64,000 nt of DNA, taken from Darksidea phi. Taxonomy: Eukaryota; Ascomycota; Dothideomycetes; Pleosporales; Lentitheciaceae. Both the position numbers and the translations under genes were made by a program. The notes below the pieces were generated by a model. That model was not told the origin of the DNA. It saw only the letters and a program-made list of their open reading frames with translations, and ran no database searches. The DNA lies in contig JASJFT010000035.1 in the NCBI GenBank assembly GCA_030770425.1, positions 242,334 through 306,333 on the forward strand, in the 5' to 3' direction. This document shows, one piece after another, positions 1 through 11,099 of this stretch (the first letter of the stretch is position 1; every line of letters begins with the position of its first letter).

Positions 1-1488
1 TCGCTGAACCTCGTTTCATCAAGCAGGTTGTTTAGATTTTCTTCGCCGTGGAGTTTTTCGTCAATCGTAATCTTCGTCGCGTGAGTACGAAACGGCTCCC
101 AAAGAAGCTCCCTTTCAAGCTTTGAGAGTCCATGCCAGGACTCAGCACCCTTCATAAGAGTTCGCTTCACAAGAAGCAAGAACTTCATCTGAGCATCCAA
201 TTCTGTGTCATCCATACCATGGGCACCAGCTTGATGCTTGTAATTGTCCCAAGGCGCGACTGGCAGGGTAAAATCAAGATGTGGGACTTCAACGCGCGTT
301 GTCGTGTCATATTCCGAAAGCCTCTCATTCTCAATTTTCCGATTCGCCTCTTTAGCAAGGGGCTCGATCTCTTGGCAGAAGCCGGCAAAGTCGTCTTCGG
401 GACTAAGTACATCATCTCCATCCTCGTAGGTCGAAGGTACTTCGGAGATGAACTTAACCATTTCCGAAAAAGTTACCGACTTCAGTTTCTTCGCTGGCGA
501 TTCGGAGAATATCGGCGGCGTGAGTGGACCCTCAACTCTCAAATCATCTGCTTTGTGTTTGTTTCCTAATGCGTGAGGTTCAAAGATCTGATTGTGTCGC
601 TCGTCATCTATTAAGTCCATGAGCATCGGATAATCGCTTTTCGGATCATGCCGAACGAGTCCATCTCCTTCCATGATCTTGTCATCGAGCGCCTTAGCTT
701 CGGCAGCAGTTGAGTTTGAATCTTCCGAAAGGAGCTGAAGGTGATTCGTCGGAGATGATGGGATGTAAGGTGCCATTGGTGGTGTGAGAGGAAACAAAAG
801 CGGGCTCAATGGCTGTATCGCTCTATTCTACGCCCATTAGCTAGTGAGTCGCGATGGGTGTATGCCGTACCCTCTTGCATGTGACAGTCTCCGCTTTGAT
901 ATCTTCGGCGTGTCGGGGTTCGAACTGGTCCTTGATTGCATCTTGAAGGTAAAATAAGATATCCTTCGGGATCGCTAGCTTCTCGGATTTTACCTGCTCA
1001 TAGCATTGAGCTGGGTAAGCCGAATACTTCGACGGCCACTCCAAGCCCTCATCGTTCTCTTCGTTAACTGGCTCCAACGGTACTTTCAGGTTATCGAAGC
1101 TTGGTGTTGCCGTATTGCCGAAATTCAACATGTCAAGCTCATTATCGGTGTGTAGAAGTGGAACTTCTTGCTTGAAGCTGAATATGTGCCTTCTTCGATC
1201 CAAGCTCAATGGTGTCTCACCCCGGGACTCTTGAAGTGAGTGCACTGATCTGAGTAAGAAGGCAGTTTCTTTGTTGACGGCTAGGCGTTCTTTGGTCAGT
1301 TCGTTTGCTGGGTTAGTGAGAGGAGGAGCGCCGGGTGGATCGCTAAGGTTCAAATCAAAGTCCTCGTCTGAAAGGAGCTGATTCATGTGAAGAGGCGGCC
1401 GCTCCAGCATGAAGTCTGTGCAGAGACCGTAGAAGCGCGCATATTCAAGCACAGTCGGCTCATGTTCAGGGACGAGGTCGAGCTGCAT
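1..1488 (-). CDS. Unknown fungal protein, 5' part only (left edge truncates it)
   Basis: The start ATG is at 1488. Exon 1 is 1488-871 and exon 2 runs from 812 to the window edge, giving at least 476 residues. The first exon's frame meets a stop at 841, but a 58-bp intron (813-870, GTACGG...CTAAT...CAG, phase 0) removes it and joins to a frame open to the edge. That second exon is invisible to a stop-to-stop ORF search because its stop lies outside. The protein is acidic and hydrophilic, with no signal peptide or membrane segment. It has a Pro/Leu-rich stretch just after the splice (PLSPLLFPLTPP) and a KKLKSV basic patch near 300. I do not recognise a domain with certainty. It resembles long uncharacterised nuclear proteins of filamentous ascomycetes (possibly the DUF7102 group, from memory and unverified). 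The splice model is well supported; the function is unknown. Confidence 0.6.
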
Positions 1489-2030
1489 GCTGACGACACA
1501 TGCTCTGTCTCTAGAGTCAGTGTAGATGCATAGTCACTTGATATGATGGTAAGTAGATGGTGTTGAGATGATTGATGGACGATCGTTATTGCGTGAAGGC
1601 TGAGATTGAGCTCGGTCCAGGAAAGCGCGACCTCCTTGCTAGCGTCATCACATGATTTCGCATCTTCTGGGTCCATAGACGCGCTGACAAGCTTTCTCAA
1701 TACTTGATATCAGAACTTGAAGCAAATTGCTTGGCCCCACTAAAATATTATGTGATGTAGCCTCTCCAGTGAGTTTCTCGGTCGGAGGAAGCCACGAAGT
1801 GTCAAGTCACACAAACGGGGTCTAACGGCAAGTTATCTATTCTATCACTTGAGACTAGTCGTTGGTCGTCATGACCTCTTTCTGGGGATGCTTATGCCAC
1901 CTAGAAAGACCGTATGCAAAGATGCAAAGAAGAAATTATATACATCTACTACCACCACGCATATCAACAAAGGACACTCTTCGGCTCAAGAGAATCCAAA
2001 TTGGAAAATGGGTATCGTCAAGTTCGTACT
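1489..2030. other. Intergenic, 542 bp
   Basis: This stretch holds the upstream region of the leftmost gene and the 3' flank of the aspartic protease gene. Overlapping frames here show no recognisable protein. No RNA gene or repeat was seen. Confidence 0.5.
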
Positions 2031-3406
2031 TTACACCGGTGGCTTCTCACCAAAACCGAGCGACTGGTTTCCGCCATTAAAAACAACAAACTGCGACTTG
2101 AACATTGTGTCGCCAAAGATTTGGAGTCCAGCACCCTGGTTACCCTGCACACCGCCAAAGCAGGTGGTGTTGGCTTGGTCGACGGTTGCGAAGGTGATCT
2201 GGTTGCCTGGGATCTTGGCCATGTAGGAGTCGCCGATGGCGACAGACATGTCGGGAAGGGCAGCACCACAGGGGTAGATGAAGCCACCAACCTGCGCGTT
2301 GAGCTGAGCACCGGGAACCTGGGAGTAGTATGCTTCGGCGACCGCTTGGTCGACGAGAAGGAGGGACGTTCCAGTGTCGGCGATGGCCTGGGACGCACGG
2401 GGGTTCTCTATGACCTGATCGCCGATCGCGAACTTGGCGGAGGGGAATTGCCAGAAGCCTGAGGAGGAGTTGACGGGGATCCAGGCCATCTCACCGGTGA
2501 ACTTGCTCTGATCGATTTTACCGAACTCATAGACGCCGGTGCCATCCGGATCGAGGTCGGCAGTGAAAACGGGCAGGTCAAGGTCATTCATGACATTGTC
2601 GAAGAAGGTCTTCTGTGGGATCTTCTTGGTGCCATCGTTAACTGCTGTTATTAGTGGGTTTGATTGGATCAGGTTATTGTGTCACCCACCAGTGTTGAGT
2701 TGGGAGAAGGCAAGACCAACAAGACCATCAGTATTGGTGTCCTGAATGAAAGACTGCGAGACCTGGGTCGCAGTCTCAACGGCCTGGTTTTGAACAGTGA
2801 CGCCACCGATTGTGACAGTATCTGTGCCAACGGTTCCAGCGGCTCCAGAGCCATCACCGTACGATATCTTGAACTGCGCGCCCTCCATCACCTTGAAGGT
2901 CGTGGATTTCGCGGGATCAAAAGCGGTGTGCTGCCCAATGGCGCTCTGATCGAGGGCAGTACTGAAGCACCAGCTGCATCATGTGTTAGTCTGACGTATT
3001 CAAATTCGGGTTATGCTACTTACAGATCCGAAGAGCCAGAGTCAAAGTCTAAGTTCAGGGTTTGGCCACCAATGTCCACAGGTGAGAGGAAGAGAGCAGC
3101 GTTCATTTCAGGATTGGCAGCAACCGTACCGGATCCATTGGTGGAGCCATTGTTCGCAGCAATTTTGAGTCCTTCAAGAACTACAGAGGTTTTTGTGTTC
3201 GCAATGAAACCATCAGAAGACTTGAAGTTGTATTTCCTGAAGACCTTGCGCATGGCATCGGGGCCATTGAGACCTCGGGGATGGGCCCTATTGATGCTTC
3301 GCGGTACCTTGAATGACCGCTTCTGGATCCTGGCCGGGGCAGGAGCGGATAGCACGATTGCCACCAAAGTAGCGAGGAGAAAGACGAGGCGGATTGTTGT
3401 TGCCAT
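2031..3406 (-). CDS. Secreted pepsin-like aspartic protease (family A1)
   Basis: Three exons: 3406-3024, 2973-2690, 2641-2031; introns of 50 and 48 bp; 425 aa. Residues 1-20 form a hydrophobic signal peptide ending LSA-PAP. A dibasic KR at 29-30 could be a Kex2-type site, and the propeptide runs to about residue 100. The catalytic aspartates are Asp122 in FDSGSSDLW (the first intron falls inside this motif) and Asp311 in IADTGTSLL. The flap tyrosine is in ISYGDGS. The first motif is DSG rather than the commoner DTG, which occurs naturally in other fungal pepsins, so activity is expected. Length and propeptide match aspergillopepsin/penicillopepsin-type secreted proteases that degrade protein at acid pH. 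The gene stands alone and is not part of a visible cluster. Confidence 0.9.
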
Positions 3407-5274
3407 GATGGACTAATGCTGACCGGCAGCCGTGACGATTTCGTAACACGTGGAGAAAGGAATGCAAATGGTCTATTGAATAGGGTAATAAGAAGGAAAA
3501 GGAAAAAAAAAAAAAGGAAAGAGAAGAGCAAGGCAAACGCTATAGCTCCCTCGAAACGGATAGAAGGCTCGGCCTGAAGGTGGAGGACAAAAACGCTCGC
3601 TGAGCGGAAAAGGGCTCGTATAAAAGAACGGGGAGGAGGGAATAGAAGTGGCGCAGAGGAGAAAGGAAGTGACAGATCCGGATGAAACTTAGAGTCGACA
3701 CACATGTTGATGCATGAACATACAGTCAAGAAAGGCTAAGCCTACCCACAGGGCGAGGAGCCACGCGGCGAGAACATCACCGCGGCGCAAGCCCACACAA
3801 ACATGAGGCTTCAGGTTGCACCATAACGGATCATCCATGTAGAGATCAAGCTTAGCACTCAGAGCTCTTAGGTGTGCGTCCAGAATTACTCGAGACAGGC
3901 TAGCAGGATGCCGAAAGCGACGATCGGGCCCGCAGCATGACAATTGATAGGATGCCACCGCATGCAATCCTGCTGTCGGACTCCCTGCAAGTTCTATGCC
4001 TCATACACGCTCTGCTTTAGGCTGGGTCATCATGTCGAAGAAATATGGAGATTCCCGACAAAAGCTTAGCAACTCCGTTTCAGCGTCGCAGCATGGGCCA
4101 CGCTGGCGGCCAGCCATTCGGTACTGTTGCCGCCGGCAGGGCAGGGGCGTCGATGCGGTTCGATGTGAACAGTTATGGGAAACAGACATGGAGACGAATA
4201 GATGGCGTTGACGCGCTTTCACCCCGCCGTTGGTTCATACGCCATGTGAAGAGCTTATGAAAGCCGCCGGCGGTAACTAAAGCGTTTCAGCTCTGTAACA
4301 CCTCCCACATTGCTTGTCAGGCCTTGGCAATACGAAACGCCCGCCTCTTGCAAAACAGCATCAGCCCAGTTGTTTGACAAGACAGTACCAAGCTTCGCCA
4401 TGCCGCGACCCCAAGCTCCGAGAGCCTGCAACATGTTTTGCTCAACCTCACGCGTCCCAATTCCAATAAACGATCTCGCGGCGTCAGCGGCCTGCTTCCA
4501 AACCGTGTTTCGCAGCCCCCCGCAGCGTTTCGGCAGAGTATTTCACCGGGGAAAGAGAGTTGTGCGGTCCGGAGAGAGGCTTCGAAGCCCCATGTTGGGC
4601 AAGGAGACGTTGTGAGCTTCGGGTGGTACGATCCGGCTCGTAGAGTAGATGATGCGTGTACTTGATGGAACAATTGTGCTAAACAACCTCTCAATTGTGC
4701 CAAGATCCGCGGGCTCATTTACGAAAGTTTTAGTTCAATAAAGATGTTTAACCTTTAGAGATTTTGAGTAGAATAACATCTGCAAACTCGGGGGCGAGGA
4801 GACGCGAGCACAGGAAAGCTGTTCAGTGCTTTCTGTCTCGCCCGCGCAGAGTATCAAGTCACCGCAAAACAAGGTTTAGCAACATCAGCCGCATTGCACG
4901 AACACGTACGAGCGTCAACCGTTCCCACAGCTCAAAAGAGTAGACATGCTTGATCAAAAGGCTGTTATAGAAGATCATGATAATGCTCGAAACTGCTTTT
5001 TCCCGCACCCTCGCCGACCAGTCTCTCTTTCATAAATTTGAGAATGGTGCTTCGGTTGGCCGCAACTTCTACAATTGTGTCATCTCACATGCCTCGACTC
5101 AGTGATTCCCTCTCAAAGCAGTATGCAATGACTAACACGAGCGCAGTAAGACCTACTGTAGTCGCAAAAATGACTACGCAGATCAAAGGCAGTCGCCTTT
5201 TCTACCTGCGGTCGGCGGTCCTATTATGGACAGCTGTTTTTGAATGCTTCAGCTCATTCCTTTTAGTACATGCT
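3407..5274. other. Intergenic, 1.87 kb
   Basis: This is the promoter of the protease gene (right to left) plus the 3' flank of PAT1. Several frames of 70-180 codons are open on both strands, but they overlap each other, lack splice support and resemble no family I know. The 3491-3528 purine tract is listed separately. No RNA gene was recognised. Confidence 0.5.
3491..3528 (-). promoter_or_regulatory. CT-rich tract upstream of the protease gene
   Basis: On the minus strand this is an almost pure pyrimidine run with 13 consecutive T, lying 85-122 bp upstream of the protease ATG at 3406. CT-rich boxes in this position are common just upstream of transcription starts in filamentous fungi. The role is inferred from position only. 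Confidence 0.35.
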
Positions 5275-7894
5275 TCAACCAAGCAACTCCACGTCCAGAC
5301 CAATGGCCCGCATAAAGAGGTTGACGTTTGCCAATCGAGCCGACGCCATATCGGCTGGTAAAGCCTTGCTCACAGCCACGGTCTCCATGACGCGATCCTT
5401 GACTCCAATGACGAGCCGTTGCTGTTGTTCAGGGCTTGCACCCACACCCATTGCAGCTAAGAACTGCCAGACATACATGTCGCCAGTGTCGTTGGCATTG
5501 CCAGGGAAGAGCACTGCGAGGATGGGCTCAATTGCGTCGAAAAGGCGGTTGTAGAGCTCAGTCCACTGCTCCCAGTCGGTCGGGTTGAGCTCTGGAGCAG
5601 ACTGCTTCAGCAGTTCGGCTCGAGAGATAAGAATGGTGAGCAGATCCATGCCAACCTTGCTTCTAGCAACGACATGCATATTTGTCCGATCGAGAATCAG
5701 TCCAAGGAGACCGATGATAATGTTGAGCGGCGACTCGGAGATATGAGCAAAGAGTGGCGGCATTACAGTCTGTAAAAACAGGTCGACCTCCTCACGCATC
5801 GCAGGGGTCAAGGGGTCGTCGGGAGTTGCGACAGCGTGGGATACGACGGGTAGTTGTTCTAGATGAACAACAATCATGGTAACCACTGTGATGCGCTCTT
5901 GTTCGTCAATGTGGCGAAAGATGCGCTGAATTGCCTTTTTTCCCTTTGCATGGGACAGAATGGAGATGAACGGATGCGGGGTAGCAGACCTAATTCATTA
6001 GCAAATGCATATAGATAGATCAGAGTGCAGACTTACTGAGGATTGATGGGTTCCATGATCTTGATGTCTTGCCACAGCTTCTTATGTAAAGCTTCAACCT
6101 TCGTGCGCCACTCCATATGACTCTGGATTGCCTCAGGAGGGCTATCCTCGTTAATTGGAGGCGGTAGCGTACGATCGTGGTCCTCGATGTGCATCAAGGT
6201 CATGTAAATGGCCTCGATGTTGCGCAGAGTGTCTTTCCGATGGGCAACGGAAGACTTGGGATGCTTCGGGTGCTTGTCTCCTGTCTCTGCTCGCTTGAGG
6301 TTCAGTAGGGGCCTGGGAGTTTTCGCATTGCTGAACGCGATCTTGCCCAAGCTGCCTTCGATGACAAGCTGTTTTCCTTTCGGCTTAGCTTTTGCAGCTT
6401 CGACTGCACGCTGAACCTGTTGTTCCATGCGCTGCATGTGATTATCACCGCCCCTTCCCTGCCTACGCGGGCCAAATCTGCTGTTTGTCTGGAAAAGATA
6501 GGTTTGCGCAAACTGGTTGGCAGGCTGATGGGGGTTCTGACGAGGCGCACCACGGATCTGGCTGAACACCTGGTAATAAAAGTCTTCGGCAATAGCAGCC
6601 TCGGGGCTCTTCTCATCTAAATTGCCAGTGGCGGACATGAGTTGTTGCAATTGGATACGGGTAATGAAGTTCTTGTCCTGGGGCGTCATCAATCCATTAT
6701 CCTTTGCAAGAAGGGCAATCTTGTGGTTGCGCTTGGCGCGTTTGGCGTCCTCCTCGAGATACGCTGCACGTTCTTCTGCGGAAAGCGCCATGAGCTGCTC
6801 TGGATGGGTGATGACCATTCCAGGGTATGAAGGGCCTCTGTTGTGGCCGGGACCACGCGGTCCTACCTGGCCCTGTTGCATTGGCTGGCCGTGACCAGAC
6901 AAGCGGTTGGGGTTCTGGAGAATTTGTCTGGGCTGAACGGGCGGTCTCTGCGTCTGGGACTGCATGGGGGTATGTCTCTGCGACTGGGCTGGAAGGTCGT
7001 TCTGCTGTCTTTGTCGCTGCAGGATGGTGGGGTGTTGGGGGGCTTGGGTGTGGACAGGCTGGCCGGGAAGTTCAGCATGCACCTGCTGCTGCTGCCTCAT
7101 CGGAGGTGGAGCTTGGGGATGGTGTTGTTGAGGCCGTTGTAGGATTTGCGGCGCAAACTGGCCTGGCGTCCCGGAATACTGCGGTTGACCCTGTGGGAAT
7201 TGCTGAGGATGGGGTACGGGATCGGGGGCGCGGGCGTGTGTTGGTGCCTGAGGGTGCTGTGGAGGAGCCTGCGAACGCATCATGGCCTCGACCTCCTCGA
7301 GACTCATCATTTTCCTTGCGGGCGTAGGAGCCTGCTGCTGTTGCTGCTGCTGTTGTTGATGCTGAGGCTCTTGGTGCGGCGCGGAAGCCGGCTGTTTCGG
7401 CTTCAGTCCCCAAATATCGGCACGCGCCTCCAGCTGGGGGATGTACTCTGGATTGTTATAGCTCTCATAGCCGGTCCTGGTGGGCTTGGAAGCGTGTGGA
7501 ATGGGTGGTTTTTGCTGCTGGGGTGGGGGCTGGCGGGCCTGGTAGAGCAGCTGCTCCTCGTGGATGGTGCCCGCAATCTGAGCCGTCTGACCAGCGAAAT
7601 CGAAGTGCTTGCCAACGTTTTGCTGAGACGCAGACCCAGCGCCGAAGGTATCGTCGTTGAAGGCATCGTCGGTCTCGTCGAGCTGGTCGCCTAGTCCGTC
7701 ATACGTCTCTTCGAAGTCAATGCTATTCAGCTGAATTAGCGGTGCTCAGCATGCCTTGATGAGTCCACGTACACATCGTCATCGCTTGCCGCTCCACCCA
7801 AGCCGGCGAATGCATCGTGGTGGCCAAAGCCCGGGGCGTTCGAGGAGTGGCCTCGGTCTTTCGGGAGAGTGGTGTCGAAGCCGAAGAACGACAT
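5275..7894 (-). CDS. PAT1: PAT1, decapping activator of mRNA decay
   Basis: Three exons: 7894-7773, 7722-6037, 5989-5275; introns of 50 and 47 bp; 840 aa. The N-terminus starts MSFFGFDTTLP, followed by an acidic motif (DFEETYDGLGDQLDETDDAFNDD) like the conserved N-terminal motif of Pat1 that binds the Dhh1/DDX6 helicase. A long Pro/Gln-rich, low-complexity middle contains a run of nine Gln. The conserved C-terminal helical repeat domain follows (KGKKAIQRIFRHID, ..NIIIGLLGLILDRTNMHVVARSKVG..). Pat1 scaffolds Dhh1, Lsm1-7, Xrn1 and Dcp2 on deadenylated mRNAs in P-bodies. The first ATG and MSFFGFD match the usual Pat1 start. The gene is divergent from the mannosyltransferase, with an 844-bp shared upstream region. 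Confidence 0.93.
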
Positions 7895-8738
7895 GATGGG
7901 CGAGGCCCGGTGGAGTTGGCAGGTTGCGGAGAAGCGCTCGCGGATGGAGAGGGATTATGGGAGGGCTGGTCTGGCGTGGCGACGTTCTGGAGCGAAAGTA
8001 AAGGTAAAGGCGTAGGGCGGTGGCCGCATCGACGCGATCACGTTCTACGGGGATCGCGAAGCTCTAGTCTACAGAATAGCGAGAAACAAAGACGGCAGCG
8101 AGCGAGTCGAGGTGCGCAGTGCTGAGGGCGTGTGCGTGTCGTGGTGGTCGCAGTTGTTTCGTAGAGCTGTCGGTGCTGGTTCGCGGGATTTGCCGACCTT
8201 GGGCCTTCCACGGCGGGGAGCAGCAATTGCAGACCACGATTTCTCGCCGTTTGCTCCGGCTGCGGGGGAAGCGAAAGCAATGTAATCCAAGGCTACAGGG
8301 CTGCACCGACCGCCCGTGCTATGCGCTTGTTGTAGTTCTATCAGAGTGCTGCGTCCGCTCGCGGTGCATGTCGTTGCGGTCGCCTTGCGTGGCGCCACGG
8401 GGGCACTCGGGGCAGCTACCCTGCAAGTCACCAAGATATTTCCCCCCTTTCATCAGTCAGCCCTGCAGCACGCAACCACCTCCCTTCGCGACGACTGTTC
8501 TCCTTCTGCCAATGCTCCCGCTACGTGCGTTGCTTCCACCCATTGCCCCGTAGCAGACCCCCTACTCTTGGCTGGGCGCTCGTTGAGCATCCGTTGACGT
8601 CGCCCCAAGAAGTCAGATAAACGCGCCCCCGACTCGAGCCAGCGCCCGCAATACTCTCCAGCCGGCAAAGTGGAGGGCTTCACGCAGTCTGAGAAGAGCC
8701 AGCGATCCGACGCGCATCAGCAACAGTCCCGCGGCGCC
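7895..8738. promoter_or_regulatory. Shared divergent upstream region, PAT1 / GT15
   Basis: 844 bp lie between the two divergent start codons. Frames here (for example 8069-8434 on the minus strand) are composition-driven and match nothing. No specific binding site could be assigned with confidence. Confidence 0.4.
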
Positions 8739-10086
8739 ATGGCAGGCCACCAGCGGTATATCCGCTACATTGTCTTCGCCCTCATAGTACCGTGTCCCAT
8801 CAAGTATGCATTTGGATGCATCTGACGTGCGCAGGCATTAGTACTCCTCTTCTTCATCTCCTCGTCCTCTTCGGTGCCTTCCGCGCAATGGCCCACGACC
8901 AAGCACAGCCCCAGCGAGAGCCAAAAACAGGACGAGACGGCCACAGTTCCTCAAGTGCCACAGCACGAGGAAGGCCAGTCCAACGCCACGCCCTCCGACA
9001 CCCCGAAGACCACGCCCAACACCGACGGCAAGCAGTTGCCGCCCCAGACCGCCTCTGGCGAGCGCATGAACGCGACCTTCGTGACGCTTGCTCGCAACTC
9101 GGACATCTGGGAGATCGCCAAGTCGATTCGTGACGTCGAGGATCGCTTCAACCGCAAGTACAACTACGACTGGGTCTTCCTGAACGACGGCGATTTCGAT
9201 GACGAGTTCAAGAAAGTCACAACGGCGCTGGTGTCTGGCACCACCAAGTACGGCAAGATTCCGGAGGAGCACTGGTCGTTTCCCGACTTTATCGACCAGG
9301 ACCGCGCCGCCAAGGTCCGCGAGGAAATGAAAGAGAAGAAGATCATTTACGGCGACTCTATTAGCTATAGGCATATGTGCCGCTACGAGTCCGGCTTCTT
9401 CTTCCGTCATCCCTTGATGCTGGATTACGAATGGTACTGGCGCGTCGAGCCTAGCATTGAGCTCTATTGCGACATCAACTACGACACCTTCAAGTTCATG
9501 GCTGACAACAACAAGAAGTACAGCTTTGTCATCAGCTTGTTCGAGTATGTCGAGACCATTCCAACCCTGTGGGATGCTGTTAAGAACTTTACATCTGTCT
9601 ACCCGCAGCACATCGTTGAGGGCAACTCAATGAAGTTCCTTAGTGATGATGATGGAAAGACGTATAACCACTGCCACTTCTGGTCCAACTTTGAAATTGG
9701 AAACCTCAACTGGCTCCGCTCGCCGGCCTACATTGATTACTTCACCTCCCTCGACCACGCCGGCGGTTTCTTCTACGAGCGCTGGGGAGACGCGCCTGTT
9801 CATTCGATTGCCGCTGCGCTCATGCTAAAGAAGGAGGAGCTTCACTTTTTCAACGACATCGCCTACTACCACGTTCCCTTCACGCATTGTCCGACTGGCG
9901 AGCAGTATCGCCTTGACCACAAGTGTCACTGCAACCCCAAAGATAACTTTGACTGGAATGGTTACAGCTGTAAGTCTTTTTGCTGACTCGAGATTGAGCA
10001 GCACTGACACAGATTGCACAGGCACGTCCCGCTTCTTCGAGACCAACGGCATGCAGAAACCTGAAGGGTACGAAAAGGAGCAATAA
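8739..10086 (+). CDS. GT15 alpha-1,2-mannosyltransferase (Kre2/Mnt1/Ktr family)
   Basis: Three exons: 8739-8786, 8835-9969, 10022-10086; introns of 48 and 52 bp; 415 aa. The short first exon encodes [16 protein letters not shown]. Only the GTACCG donor after it keeps the frame open and joins it to ALVLLFFIS, building the single type II signal anchor. A Ser/Thr/Pro-rich stem follows, then the GT15 catalytic domain with the hallmarks [50 protein letters not shown] and a Cys-rich end ([13 protein letters not shown]). The family uses GDP-mannose and Mn2+ in the Golgi to add alpha-1,2-mannose to O- and N-linked glycans of cell-wall proteins. Length is close to yeast Kre2/Mnt1, but I cannot say which paralogue it is. 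Confidence 0.92.
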
Positions 10087-11099
10087 TCAAGCCGTTAGTG
10101 TCTTGCACCCCAGCATGTGTCCGGTCACGGCGCACTTCGCCTTTCTCCCTCTCGTCGCAGGGCATGCTCTGACTTCCCGTCATAAGTGCACCGCTCTCCG
10201 TCTCGCAGACGATTGAGTTTGTCCTCAAACCTATCATCGCATTCATCTTCCTCACGGGTGGTGTAGCCGTTTGCGTCGCTCGGCGCAGACGTGCTGTTGA
10301 GTTTGAGTGAAAATGGAAGAGTTAGTTCTCTTTATTGTCCTGCTCTGACTACATATCATATTAGCAAAAAACTGGGCTTGCTTGACATGGGCTGACAGGC
10401 ATTCTCGGCGTACGGTTGGTCTACTACCTAAATATGGAGTTGGCATTGGATGATCTAGCTTTCTAGGGTACTGTATGCGATATGTGTATCTTTGGTCGGC
10501 CTAATGGGGACGCATTTGGACTCCCCTATAAGAGAATGATATCCAACGTGTTTAAATTATGCTGCATCACCTAAAGTCCACCGTGCTAGCTCTGTTGTGA
10601 AAGGCAAAGCGTAGGAGTAAGGTCGAGATAGGGAAAGCACGTTGTCGAAAGGCGAGCAAACGCGAGGAGCAGGGCACACCAGCGATCCTTTCTGAAGATG
10701 CAGTTGGTATGGCATCGTTTAATATTCATCGATCCCTTCACAAGTCTTCACTCCGATGTGTAACGCCACGTGGTTAATCAGATGCGTGGTGCTGGTCTGC
10801 GCATGCCTCGGCTACACGTGCAGGCGGCGCGAGATGGCCGGCTCGGAACTGGGGTGAAGATCTGGAGTGCATGATCTCTAGTTAGACCGTGTACACACAC
10901 CATTTACTGAGATGGACATTTTGTTCTTCCAAGCAAACAATCAATTGAGCAAGGGCTACCTAGTTTGCTGACACCGTCGCTCCCACTCCTCTATGGCCTT
11001 TAAATCTCCGCCGCACACAAAGAACAGCTCCACAGTTCTCAACCTGCAAACTGCCTTCTGCCTCCCCCGAACTATTCGTTACCCGTCTAACCCTTAAAC
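10087..11099. other. Intergenic, 1.0 kb
   Basis: This is the 3' flank of the mannosyltransferase and the upstream region of the acyltransferase. Two CACGTG hexamers are listed separately. No credible ORF or RNA gene was seen. Confidence 0.5.
10767..10820 (+). promoter_or_regulatory. Two CACGTG E-boxes upstream of the acyltransferase gene
   Basis: CACGTG occurs at 10767-10772 and 10815-10820, 48 bp apart and 280-330 bp before the ATG at 11100. CACGTG is the core site of bHLH and bHLH-zip factors, some of which control lipid genes in fungi. A regulatory role here is inference from sequence alone. Confidence 0.3.

Noticed and set aside
3181..3729. 182-codon minus-strand frame upstream of the protease
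   Set aside because: It overlaps protease exon 1 in another frame and its middle is encoded by the poly-purine tract.
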